Part shown: piece after piece, positions 34,865-46,659 of the stretch | How the letters are laid out: each line of letters opens with the position of its first letter | Position numbering within the stretch: the stretch's first letter is position 1 | Assembly: GCA_947247005.1 (NCBI GenBank) | Contig: OX365948.1 | Coordinates: forward strand, 37,514,601 to 37,578,600 | DNA: 64,000 bases | Direction: 5' to 3' | Source of the DNA: Spisula solida | Lineage: Eukaryota > Mollusca > Bivalvia > Venerida > Mactridae | Translations under genes and position numbers: made by a program | Notes under the pieces: generated by a model | What the model was told of the DNA's origin: nothing | What the model saw: the letters and a program-made list of their open reading frames with translations, nothing else | Database searches by the model: none

Positions 34865-36199
34865 AGGGACTGCCTCACGTATTGGTGTATTGCAAAAATA
34901 AAATTAAATTGTCAAATATTCATGTAATTTTGATATAGTGTCCTGTATATGCCACAAACAACCACATTGACATAAAAATAACTCGGGAAACATCGGCATT
35001 TTGTAGTAATTTAGCATTTTTACACTCAAAATTCTATAGGGTATTAATACCTTATAGAATTAGCGCTACTATCACTTAAATTGCCTGAAATTTGTTTCCA
35101 TTCGATGAAAACGAATTGCGAAACGAACCGAATACCTCACAGATGTTTCGGCTTTAGTTTGTTGAAGTTACAGTTTGATCATGTGTGAATTACACAATTC
35201 ACAGAACATTTTGAAAAGAAACTTTGCGATATTTTCAAACAGAAAAATACTGAGTGCCACATATCAAGAGTGATTTAAATTGCTTTAATGCCATAAATCT
35301 TTCATAAAGCAATCACCAGTGACTTTCTATTATATAAATACTTGGTAAGGTAGGAAAATTACGTCATTCAAAAAATTTAGCCCGATCTGTGAGGCAGCAC
35401 CTTTAAAAGTACACACTGCCTTTATTAACAAGTTACAACAAGAACTCGTTTTAAATTACCTGACGCAACTCAATGAATTAAAAACACTTTTTGTCAACGA
35501 ATACAGTATTTTGCTAGTTTTATCACGTAATAATTGCGACATGGAGAGATTTTATCAGCTGCAAATTGTTCACAATGGTTCTAGTTACGCATGTTTTAAC
35601 CAATGCGGTGACAAAACACCAACACTGTTTTGTTGTAACTTGTTCAGATAGGCATGGTGAACCTTTCAAGGGGCTGCCTCACAGATCGGGCTAAATATTT
35701 TGTATTATGTAATTTTCCTACCTAACCCAGTATTTATGTAATAGAAAGCCACCTACGGTTGCTTTATGATAGATTTGGTGCAAATAAGCAATTTTAACCA
35801 CTCTCGATATCGCCCACTGAGTATCTTTTTCTTTAAAAAAAGTTTTCTTTCAACATGCTTTGTGAATAATGTAATTCACACGTGATCCAACTGTAACATC
35901 AACAAACTACAGTATTAACATCAGTGAGGTATTTGGTTCATTTTTCGATTCTTCTTAATGAAATGCGGACAAATTTCAGGCAATTTAAGTAATAGTTGTC
36001 TCAATTCTATAGGGTATTAATACCCTTTAGAATTTTGATGTAATAATACTAAATAACTACAAAATGCCGAAGTTTCTCAAGTTATTTTTGATGTCAGTGT
36101 GGTTGTTTATGTGATATACATGCAACTATACCAAAATTACGCGAATATTTGACAATTTTATTTTATTTTTGCAATACACCAATATGTGAGGCAGTCCCT
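34865..36199. mobile_element. 1.3-kb fold-back element with TTAA flanks
   Basis: The arms 34865-35402 and about 35668-36199 are inverted copies. The outer tips AGGGACTGCCTCAC are flanked by TTAA (34861-34864 and 36200-36203). The inner ends of the arms also carry a GCTGCCTCACAGATCGGGCT-like motif in inverted order. No coding frame. Lies upstream of lectin 1. Confidence 0.8.
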
Positions 36200-36203
36200 T
36201 TAA

Positions 36204-37424
36204 ACAGCTTTTATTACCAAAATAATATATACAATTTACACTATACTCATTTATAAATGATATGATGCATGAGTTAATGAGACAAACCACAAGTTTAAAA
36301 ACTTAATGACGGTGTTTTGTCTCGAATTATCAGATAAGAAATAACAGAAGATCTTAAATTTGATTTTTCTTCCGGTTTTATTTACTACGCGCCTCGAAGT
36401 TTACAAGATCAACATTATCACAGGGAAAATAATAAAGATTTAAGATGAATGATAAGGAAGTATTATCTACACAAGTGAACTAGGTTGTATAGAAGAACGC
36501 ACCGTAAATATGATGATGATAAATATCGTTAAGGTAGTTTGTTTACCCCAAACCTGCGGAAAGAATTTGACCTACGGACCATAAGCATGTTACAAACACC
36601 AAAACCATTGTATTTGTAAAGATGTAATCTGCCAAGTTGTTGATTCCTTCTAAATAAACATAGAATCGTTAAACCAACAACACATTTTGGACACATGCCG
36701 ACAATTCATTATTCTGCAAAAGAAGTGTTTGAAATTGTGCTCATCTAAAAATATTTCTCTAAGTAAAGTTATCTAAGTAAAGTTATCTAAGTAAAGTAAA
36801 AACATTAACTAAAAGCAGCCTACTACGAATACTAGTTTGTAATTTCAAACAAATTTAATTGGATATTGCATATAACAATATGTACCTTAACAGGTTTGGA
36901 AAAAGATAATAAAAATAATTTGGACATAGAAGGCACTCATCAGAAACAGCAAAACGCGAAATACTTAACTGCTGCAAAATCAGGATATCCAACTCCGACA
37001 GCCTGTCGCCTCAGTCATATGCATATACAAATGTACTTAACCCATAGACAAATAATTACGAAGATATTGATGTATACTAAATCTTGTAAATGACCTTTGA
37101 TGCTGCAAGTACAAATGTTTAAACATATACATGTACATTAATGTTGTGGCATTTATGATGTATGTTCGATTTGTCATACAAAAAGTACTTCAATTTTATT
37201 AAATATTCTCGACAATTATGTCGACAATTATTATTCTGCAAAAGAATATGTCAGTATAATCATCACATTGATGAAGGCCATGTTGGCTGAAACATGTTTG
37301 TGAGTGAGTGTTTAATTAAAGACAATAATTTTAATGTAAGTTGTTGCGGGTGTATTTTATTTAATTTTAGTAGATTAAATACAACATATAGAAACGGAAA
37401 CAATGTGCCTTAATGGATACAGTA
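36204..37424. other. Intergenic region between fold-back element and lectin 3
   Basis: AT-rich; three copies of a 15-base TCTAAGTAAAGTTAT unit near 36757-36800. No gene supported. Confidence 0.5.
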
Positions 37425-39293
37425 TTATTTTTCACAAATGGGCCTGAACTGTCGATTAGTACAAGGTTCGTCCACCCAATTGTTGCTGTATTTAGCCCAT
37501 ATACTGGCACAGTTTGAACCAGTTCCTCCATTTGGTTCCCCATTGTTCCAACCGAGGAACTGAACTTTCTCATCCGTTCCTGTCCACTTCCAGTCATCTT
37601 CGTTCGTTATGTCTGTTAAACCAATCCAAAAGACAGGAGCTATTTGAAAGAAATATGCTTCACAATTAACTAAATACAAAGGTACTTTATACTTGAGAAT
37701 ATTTGCTTTAGTAATTATAATGACGCGCTTTCTAAGTTCTGAACATTTTAACGCTACACAACCAACGTACCTGATTTCAGCCAATCATTTCAATGAATTA
37801 GGACCGGAATGAATTTGCAAAGTCCATTGTTCATGGCATAATCTATTAACATGGCTGACTACATGACTGCATGTGTTTATGGAGGTTGACACAGAGGTTA
37901 AGGTCATACACCAAAGTTCAAGATCAGGCCTCAAAAATGCTGAACGGCGCGGGTAAAGTCTTTTCAGAGGTGCACCACTTATTTAACGTTGGCATTAACT
38001 ATTCGTATGTAATATAAAGCTTGTGAACACAGAATTTCAGGAGTTTGGTATGCATCAATTTCGAAATACATAAATAAATAGACAGTTCTCATTGGTACTC
38101 CTACCTCATGGGTACTCCTAGTATCACCAGTTACAGTTTATTAGCAATCGGTAAAACAGTTGCCTTTGGCCATTTACAAAGACATGATAAATCATGACAA
38201 AGACAACACCGTGGGTACGGTTATTGAAGGCGCCATCACTTGTCCATGAGTTTAAATAGTTTGATTACTTTTACTTATAAGAGCAGCAGAACGCAAAACA
38301 TCCTTCTCTGACGAAAACTACTATTCGTCACCTATTGGGCGTTGGTTGGCCTTCAGAAAATCAAACACCAAACCCTCTACATAAGTGTTGATTGTGATCC
38401 TAACTTTTCCTGCTGTGTGTATTTTACCTGACACATTACTATAAATGTTTTCATAAGAAATCTTTAATTTATATTGTGTCAGATTTTTTAACTAGATTGT
38501 ATTGTCAACTCTATTCAAGTATAATTTGGGCACCTCTCGAACTGCCGTTTAAGCCACAAGATATGCATAGAAATAATTTATTTTAGTTAAAAACACTACA
38601 TAAGTAACGTTATTATAGTATCATACCTGACAACTCGGCTACATGGCGCTTTATGAAATCATTTTCAACCACAGTTTGGATACTGACAAGATGCGCGCCT
38701 GATATTTCACAGAAAACCTGAAAGTACGTAACTATATACATGTACAACAACTATCAAAACGTCAAGATAAAATTTAAATTCAAATATTGATTGCGCAAAA
38801 GATATCCTGCCCATACACAAGGTAGCCCTATATCGTTCAAATGAAACATTTGCCTTTGTCATGATGATCAGCATTGTCTTGCAACAACCAATTAGCACTG
38901 AAGCCGGTTGTCTTGTATTATTTTTGCAATCGAGCGAGAGGTTTTAAAAAAAAATTCAAAGTTAAACATTTTCAACCGTACTATACTGTTTTATTGATCT
39001 TTTATTCGATACTTATGCGACTATATCACCCGTAAGGGAATATTTGTTCTAATGTCAATATTATTAACGACCGTGAACAATAAAATCAACATCAAAGTAT
39101 GCACAGTGCAAAAAAATCGGTTTAAAAACTTGTGATCGCAATGGTGAGAGTACCGTATTACAAAAAGAGGTAACTTCTGCGAGGAGTTTGATATTTACCT
39201 TTGCTCCCTCAAAATCCACAGCTATAGTACCAAACAGGTAACAAGAGGATTGAAATGGTATCCATTCGTCCTCGCACGATTTCTTCACTAAAA
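37425..39293 (-). CDS. Lectin 3: divergent C-type lectin, first exon unresolved
   Basis: Minus-strand exons 39199-39293, 38627-38717 and 37425-37639 (TAA) join in phase to give 132 residues of a complete long-form CTLD: SC, SC, FC, NC, PC, IC cysteines; WIGL; EPN; NNWVD. The residue before NC is Ser where lectins 1 and 2 have Glu, so one Ca2+ ligand may be lost. Intron positions and phases match lectins 1 and 2, but the donor after the first of these exons is normal GT. The preceding exon must end in phase 1. Candidates are a signal-like ORF ending in the 39499-39765 region, or a short exon MSTKCHA ending at the GTAAGT near 39772, and neither is secure. Confidence 0.75.
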
Positions 39294-39498
39294 CTGAAAT
39301 AATTTATTCTACTAACAGATAGAGGTGCCAAAATAAGCTAAGCAATATACATAAGCTTAAAATGGCGACACTATTAACATCACGTGACAAAATACTATCC
39401 ACAGATTGGTTTAAAAAATTAGACAATTTCTACACATACTGGCAATAATTAAGATTAAATATTACCACTGTGTCTCGAAAACGTTTCATGTTACATCA

Positions 39499-39810
39499 TT
39501 ATAATGCACAAAGACCAATTAGGAGTACCTTAATCAGTGGTATGGTCGACGACTTAAAATGTAATGCCTCGTGCCGCTGCTGGTTAGCATCCAAAAATGA
39601 ATGTTGAATTTGTGTTTGGGAAGGTATTCCGACGCAGCAACCGCATGATTGTGCGCATGCACAAAGAGGCAATTTTATTACATTACAACAGATCGAAATG
39701 TCAGTCAAGGTCCCCAGTTTATATGTATACATAGTACATAGAAGTAGACATATGAAAATAAACACTTACTAGCATGACATTTGGTTGACATTTTGGTCAC
39801 TTGCCAACGA
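39499..39810 (-). other. Candidate 5' exon region of lectin 3
   Basis: The minus-strand ORF 39499-39765 begins with a hydrophobic MFIFICLLLC stretch that could be a signal peptide, but its good donor (AAG then GTACTC) is phase 0, while the next exon needs phase 1. Just upstream, ATG at about 39795 with a strong GTAAGT donor gives phase 1 but no signal peptide. Transcript data are needed to decide. Confidence 0.25.
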
Positions 39811-40985
39811 TAAGTCTTTTTTTAATTTAGTTTTAAGTCCTATCCACATTATTCCATTCATATAGGGTCTACCCAGCCACATTATACTGACACCAGGGGC
39901 CGGTATTACAACCAATACTTACACTCACCACTCAGCACTCAAATATTGAAATTCACTCTTTTGAGGTTCATAGCGACATTTTTTGAGAGCAAGAAGTTGG
40001 TTGTAATTCCGGGCCCAGACTAACCAGCAATCTCCCGGGCCTTCCCCTTTATCCTGAACGACAATCAAGCTTGAAAACTCGTCTGTCGAATGAAGATGAG
40101 AATTAACAGTCAGAGAAATAAAACTAATTTTACCTTACGATATAAATGAATATCTCTGTTGAACCTTGAATTGTGATGTGTGGGGCAACACATACATAAC
40201 TCTTTGGTTTGTTTGAAATATGTTTATACATAATTTATTTTACTTTCATATAAAAGAGTTGGACAGGATTAGACTCCTATATTGTACCTTAATCACAGGG
40301 TCTGTATAAAGACTACCTAACCCTGACGATAATAACTAGTGAGCGCTCTATTGTGTATATTTATGAGTTGCTAATAATACTGCCGTTTGACTAAAATTGT
40401 TTACGGGACAGCTAATCGAAATTAGGTTATTTTATCTTTATTTGTTAACGATGCAATTATTTTCAAGGACGTTAATTTTAGATATTAATTTTAGATATTT
40501 ATCGCATGGCTGATAAGTTGATTACCACGTTAACTTTGCTACATTTTAACTAAGCAATTAGCTTTAATCAACCTCTTTAACACGTGTCCTATACTATAGG
40601 ACCAGTGATTGAGAAACAAGTCGTACAACTTATAATAATCACTCCCGTCACACCATTCCTGGTATTAGTTAATATGCTGAAGTAAAAATAGTTCTTTGAA
40701 TAAGAGTTAAATGTTCTACCAAAACTTCTATCACTTTTCTATACCAATTAAATGATACAATATACAAACAAAATACATATTCTAGTACAAAGGTAGAGCA
40801 AAATATCACATTTTCAGCTATCTTTGTACTTTGACCTTGAAATGACCTTGGCCTCAAAGTGGTCAGTGTAGTATGCCAATTTGTAACACACCGTCAAATG
40901 AATACTATGAATGCAAACATTTAGCAGTAGATCTACATTAATTCATAACTTCCTCACTTAAACATAATATTGTGTATAAATTGAC
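39811..40985. other. Unassigned DNA upstream of lectin 3
   Basis: No feature supported apart from a minus-strand TGACCTTGAAATGACCTTGG segment near 40830 that belongs to the AGGTCA-rich repeat family. Confidence 0.4.
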
Positions 40986-40997
40986 AATTTATGGCTA

Positions 40998-41340
40998 GTC
41001 TAGGAGCTGGTGACCAGAATTTCAATTTTCATTTACCCCATCGGGTAGAAAAAGTCTGTTGGTATTTTCGAATAATATAGACAAAAAGGTAGATGCCAGT
41101 TCTAGAAATGGTGCAGATATATTAAACAGGGGCAACAACTCTTGCTTCGGAACAAATTTACGAAAACACCCGATGTCCTATGTTCTGATGTTAAATTTTT
41201 GTTTATGTATGTATTGTAAAATAATAACATGGATAATGTTCGTTTGATAATGTGCATCAAAAAACATACAACATGAACCAGTTTGAGTTCAAGGTCAATT
41301 CAAGGTCAAAGTTAGAAAAATAGCTAAAAATGAATATTTG
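40998..41340 (+). repeat. Left arm of a dispersed inverted repeat
   Basis: The stretch with AAAAAGTCTGTTGGTATTTT and CAGGGGCAACAACTCTTGCT recurs in inverted orientation at about 49880-50127. Confidence 0.75.
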
Positions 41341-41359
41341 CTCTGGTGTATGTGCGTCG

Positions 41360-43190
41360 TGCGTGCGTGCATCCGATTTTGTCCGGACCATGACTTTGTC
41401 ATGCTTTCACCAATGTTGCTTATATTTGGCATGAATGTTCACCTCCACGAGGAGGAGTGTCATGCCCAACCCACAGGTTCCTATCTCAAAGGTCAAGGTC
41501 ACAGTTGGAGATCAAAGGTCAAATTGAAGCTTGTCCGGACCATAACTTTGTTATGCTTTGACCAATGTTGCTTATATTTGGCACGAATGTTCACCTCCAT
41601 GAGGAGGAGTGTCATGCCAAACCCACAGGTTCCTATCTAAAAGGTCAAGGTCACAGTTGGAGGTCAAAGGTCAAATTGAAGCTTGTCCGGACCATAACTT
41701 TGTCATGCTTTGACCAATGTTGCTTATATTTGCCATGAATGTTCACATCCATGAGGAGGAGTGTCATGCCCACCCCCAGGTTCCTATCTCAAAGGTCAAG
41801 TACACAGTTGGAGGTCAAAGGTCAAATTGAAGCTTGTCCGGACCATAATTTTGTCATGCTTTGACCAATTTTGCTTATATTTGGCATGCCTGTTTACCTC
41901 CATGAGGAGGAGTGTCATGCCTAACCCCCAGGTTTCTATCTCAAAGGTCAAGGTCACAGTTGGAGGTCAAAGGTTAAATTGAAGCTTGTCCTGACCATAA
42001 CTTTGTTATGCTTTGACCAATGTTGCTTATATTTGGCATGAATGTTTACCTCCATGAGGAGAAGTTTCATGCCCAACCCCCAGGTTTCTATCTCAAAGGG
42101 CAAGGTCACAGTTGGAGGTCAAAGGTCAAATTGAAGCTTGTCCTGACCATAACTTGGTCATGCTTTGACCAATGTTGCATATATTTGGCATGAATGTTCA
42201 CCTCCATGAGGAGAAGTTTCATGCCCAACCCCCAGGCTCCTATCTTAAAGGTCAAGGTCAAAGGTCAAATTGAAGCTTGTCCGGACCATAACTTTGTCAT
42301 GCTTTGTCCAATGTTGCTTATATTTGCCATGAATGTTCACATCCATGAGGAGGAGTGTCATGCCCACCCCCAGGTTCCTATCTCAAAGGTCAAGTACACA
42401 GTTGGAGGTCAAAGGTCAAATTGAAGCTTGTCCTGACCATAATTTTGTCATGCTTTGACCAATTTTGCTTATATTTGGCATGACTGTTTACATCCATGAG
42501 GAGGAGTGTCATGCCTAACCCCCAGGTTTCTATCTCAAAGGTCAAGGTCACAGTTGGAGGTCAAAGGTCAAATTGAAGCTTGTCCTGACCATAACTTTGT
42601 TATGCTTTGACCAATGTTGCTTATATTTGGCACGAATGTTCACCTCCATGAGGGGGAGTGTCATGCCAAACCCACAGGTTCCTATCTTAAAGGTCAAGGT
42701 CACAGTTGGAGGTCAAAGGTCAAATTGAAGCTTGTCCGGACCATAACTTTGTCATGCTTTGACCAATGTTGTTTATATTTGGCATGAATGTTCACCTCAA
42801 AGAGGAGGAGTGTCATGTCCAACCCCCAGGTTCCTATCTCAAAGTTCAAGGCCACAGTTGGAGGTCAAAGATCAAATTAAAGCTTGTCCGGACCATAACT
42901 TTGTCATGCTTTGACCAATGTTGCTTATATTTGGCATAAATGTTCACCTCCATGAGGCAGAGTGTCATGCCCAACCCCAGGTTCCTATCTCAAAGGTCAA
43001 GGTCACAGTTGGAGGTCAAAGGTCAAATTGAAGCTTGTCCGGACCATACATTTGTCATGCTTTGACCAATGTTGCTTATATTTGGCATGAATGTTAACCT
43101 CCATGAGGAGGAGTGTCATCCCCAACCCCTAGTTTTCTATCTCAAAGGTCAAGGTCACCGTTGAAGGTCAAATTGAAGGCTAATTTAAGT
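41360..43190 (+). repeat. 152-bp satellite array with AGGTCA motifs
   Basis: About twelve units; period 151-152 measured between successive GAAGCTTGTCC starts (41526, 41678, 41829, 41981). Most units carry TCAAAGGTCAAGGTCA followed by GGAGGTCAAAGGTCA. One unit near 42245 is shortened. Short frames in it are stop-poor by chance and not genes. Confidence 0.92.
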
Positions 43191-43254
43191 TGTAGCCATT
43201 TTTCAACGTGCGCCGAGGCTCGACATAATTTGCCCGAGGGCACACATTTCTAGT

Positions 43255-43730
43255 TAATTGTATTAGGTTATAAATATGATAGTTGTGTTTGTTAGTACAT
43301 ATTCTCTCATTATATGCCATTTGTTTGATTAAAAATATAAAATATTGTCATAACAGCCATTTTATGCATTTGCATGTTGACCGAGATGGCATTCTTACGA
43401 AGGCCCCTAGCATTCTTTGATCTAATGTGATTTGTTTGTTTAAGTATGTAGTGTCTCATATTTAGATATATATTATTCATATGATTATATACATCAAATG
43501 AACATACACCTAAGACAAATTTGAAGTCAAGGTCAAGGCCATTTCAAGGTGAAAGTGAACAAAATAGCTGAAAAAAGTAAAAATTGATATTTCCTCTAAA
43601 AATGTTTTAATATATTTTTTATTCAATTTGGTTATGAAAATGATGGTTGTTTTGGTTAGTACATATTATCTCATAATAAGCCATTTGTTTAATTAAAAAT
43701 GTAACAATGTTGAGAAAAAACATCCATTTT
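43255..43730 (+). repeat. About 375-bp dispersed repeat unit
   Basis: Contains GTTTGTTAGTACATATTCTC, CAGCCATTTTATGCATTTGC and AAGGTCAAGG; related units lie at about 45950-46260 and 50770-51170 (same strand) and at 48710-49870 (opposite strand). Confidence 0.75.
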
Positions 43731-44960
43731 ATGCTTGCCAAAAGATTATATTAATTCAGACAGGGAAGGCAGCACTCAACTCAACCAGCCGAGCACAGAA
43801 AACATTAAAAAAAACACAAAGCACAATGCCCAATTAAACAAGCGCAGATCCGCCCAAGTCCAAGCTGTCGAAAAGTATAATAAATTATAACTAGCTGAAT
43901 GACCCAGTAGAAAAGATACAGCAACCAAAAGGCGGAATGCCTACGCTGAATGACCTAGTTACAACAGTAAAACTGCTGAACTACATAGTTATAGCAGCCT
44001 TTAGTCTCAAAAGTTAAATAACAGTATTAAAACGTTGAAAGGCCCGTATAGTCGGATGACCTACTAACTAGCTGAATGACCTAGTTTCCACAGCAAAAGG
44101 ACTATATTGCCCCACTCTAGCTGTAAGAAATCTTAAAACGAAGAAGTGCCCAACACACTACCGACCAAGAAAATTAAACGCCCTCGTCTCATTGTTTAAA
44201 AACTGAATAGAAAAGATTCAGCAAACAAAAGGCAGAAAGCCCACGCTGAATGACCTAGTTACAACAGTAAAACTGCGGAACTTCATAGTTATAGCAGCCT
44301 TTAGTCTCAAAAGTTAAATAACAGTATTAAAACGTTGAAAGGCCCGTATAGTCGAATGACCTACTAACAAGCTGAATGACCCAGTTTCTACAGCAAAAGG
44401 ACTATATTTCCCCGCTCTAGCTGTAAGAAATCTTAAAACGAAGAAGTGCCCAACACACTACCGACCAAGAAAATTAAACGCCCCTCGTCACATTGTTTAA
44501 AAACTGAATAGAAAAGATTCAGCAAACAAAAGGCAGAAAGCCCACGCTGAATGACCTAGTTACAACAGTAAAACTGCTGAACTTCATAGTTATAGCAGCC
44601 TTTAGTCTAAAAGTTAAATAACAGTATTAAAACATTGAAAGGCCCGTATAGTCGGATGACCAACTAACAAGCTGAATGACCCAGTTTCCACAGCAAAAGG
44701 ACTATATTGCTCCGCTCTAGCTGTAAGAAATCTTAAAACGAAGAAGTGCCCAACACACTACCGACCAAGAAAATTAAACGCCCCTTGTCTCATTGTTTAA
44801 AAACTGAATAGAAAAGATTCAGCAAACAAAAGGCAGAAAGCCCACGCTGAATGAACTAGTTACAACAGTAAAACTGCTTAACTACATAGTTATAGCAGCC
44901 TTTAGTCTCAAAAGTTAAGTAACAGTATTAAAACGTTGAAAGGCCCGATTTCAGCAACAA
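43731..44960. repeat. About 300-bp tandem repeat array
   Basis: Units recur at 300-301 bases (ACGCTGAATGACCTAG at about 43943, 44243, 44543 and 44843). About three and a half units, preceded by a diverged entry segment like that at 19668. Confidence 0.9.
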
Positions 44961-45949
44961 ACAAGACTGCGTTCAATACACGCTTATGCCCCCTGTGGAA
45001 GCCTTGTCCATAAATAAGTCTAAGTCCAAAATTAGGTCAAGGTGAAGGTCATAATGGGGTCAGGTGATACAGGTGTGTGGAGAGTGTTCATATACAACAT
45101 CCAAGCAAGTTTGGAAGCTTTGTAGCAAGCCATAATGATGCTAGAAGAAACGGTCAATTTGGGTTAACCAGGACGGACGAACGGACGAACGAACGGGCGG
45201 ACAGGTGAATCACTATATGCCTACCGATCTATCGATACGAGGGCATAAAAATCTGAAAACCTTAATACGAGTGACCAAGTTTCAATAAGTAAAATGACGT
45301 AATTGAACAAATCGAGATATGACGTAATGAACAAGTCATTAAAATTGCTAGCAATACAGAAGTCCCCTACCTGTTTAAAGCTATTTTCAATGTGTCTGTT
45401 GCCATATCAACCACAATTTCTGTCAGAACTAAAACTGACGGACAGATGGCTAACCAATAGTCCCCTCCGGTCAAAAACCGGTAGGGGACTTAAAACTACA
45501 TTAAATGACCTCAGGGGACAGAACACTACATCCATAACTCCACAGCTGTACATAGACTCATGAACTAACCCGGTAGGATGCAAATTGCGGGGACGAAATA
45601 GTAAGAGGACAACCGGCAAATACTACTAAATAACTCCTAGCTCCTTTTGGCCCCGGTCAAAAAATTAAATACTGAGAAATTATGGCATATTATCGATTAT
45701 TTAAAAATGAAAAACTCGAATGTAAACGGAATTGGCGTTTAAATCCAGATACAAACCCATATTATAATAATTAAACAAAATACGAAACTACCGGAAGTAG
45801 CACCGACCCCAAGAGAAACCGCGGGACACGCGAGAACAAAAAGGCACAGAAAATATACAACTTCACTCGAAAAGGCGCGGAACATGACATTCGTACGAAA
45901 ATCCCTGTAAATATTATTTTCTAATATGATTAGCTTGTTTTCGTAACAC
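44961..45949. other. Repeat-derived spacer
   Basis: Includes a GGACGAAC-type simple repeat at 45172-45200 and a hairpin at 45461-45491 (AGTCCCCTCCGGT and ACCGGTAGGGGACT). No gene supported. Confidence 0.5.
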
Positions 45950-46659
45950 GTGTCTCATATTTGTGTGGATAGTATTAATTTAATAAAATATATAGCGAAT
46001 TGACATACACCTAAAATCAATTTGAGGTCAGGGTCAAGGTCATTTCAATGTCAATGTGAGAAAATAGCTAAAATGATATTTTTTCCCTATTTTTCTTATT
46101 CTGACATATGTTTTGAATTTTGTTTGGTTATTAAAGTGATAAGTGTGTTGGTAAGAACATATCCTCCTCTCATTATACGTTATTTGTTAGAAATGTTATT
46201 AAAAAAGCTATTGTTATGTATCAGGGTGTTGGCAGGGATGAAACTGCTTTCGTAATATTAATCGTTTTATTCAAAATTGACATGCATTTATAATGATAAT
46301 ATTTGTATAGATATTAAGGACTATATCATATGTAGAATAGTCCCTCAAAGTATTAACATGTTCAATGTCATCCAAGGAGAACAGTACATTTATTGTATGT
46401 GCAATTTTGATTTGTCTCACTTTGTATGAAATTAGCTTTACATAAACCTGACTAAATATTAAATGTTAAAACAACAAAATGTCTGTACCAGCCGTTGGTC
46501 ATTTATATACACCATTGCCTCAGAGGGGCAATTTTGTTTTTAGGGGTGTCATACGTGATGATGCAAACTGAAACTACACGTATCAATAATAGAATTCCCA
46601 GACCCTTGAGAAACCCATCATCATCTACTATTCGTAGCTCTCTAGAAAACGGTTGCTAT

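Larger units (their letters stand above)
23872..35850. repeat. Segmental duplication, copy 1
   Basis: The sequence from about 23872 to at least 35850 recurs from about 51170 to the end of the window in the same order and orientation with very high identity by eye. It holds the gene B VWC exons, the whole lectin 1 gene, the 53-bp minisatellite and most of the fold-back element. The left junction lies in a short TA-rich run. Confidence 0.95.

Noticed and set aside
37425..37784. 119-codon ORF as a complete lectin
   Set aside because: The upstream third is intron; the acceptor at 37640 and the shared exon structure with lectins 1 and 2 define the exon.
41338..42424. Series of 70-100 codon ORFs
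   Set aside because: They are successive units of the 152-bp satellite and repeat the same translated sequence.
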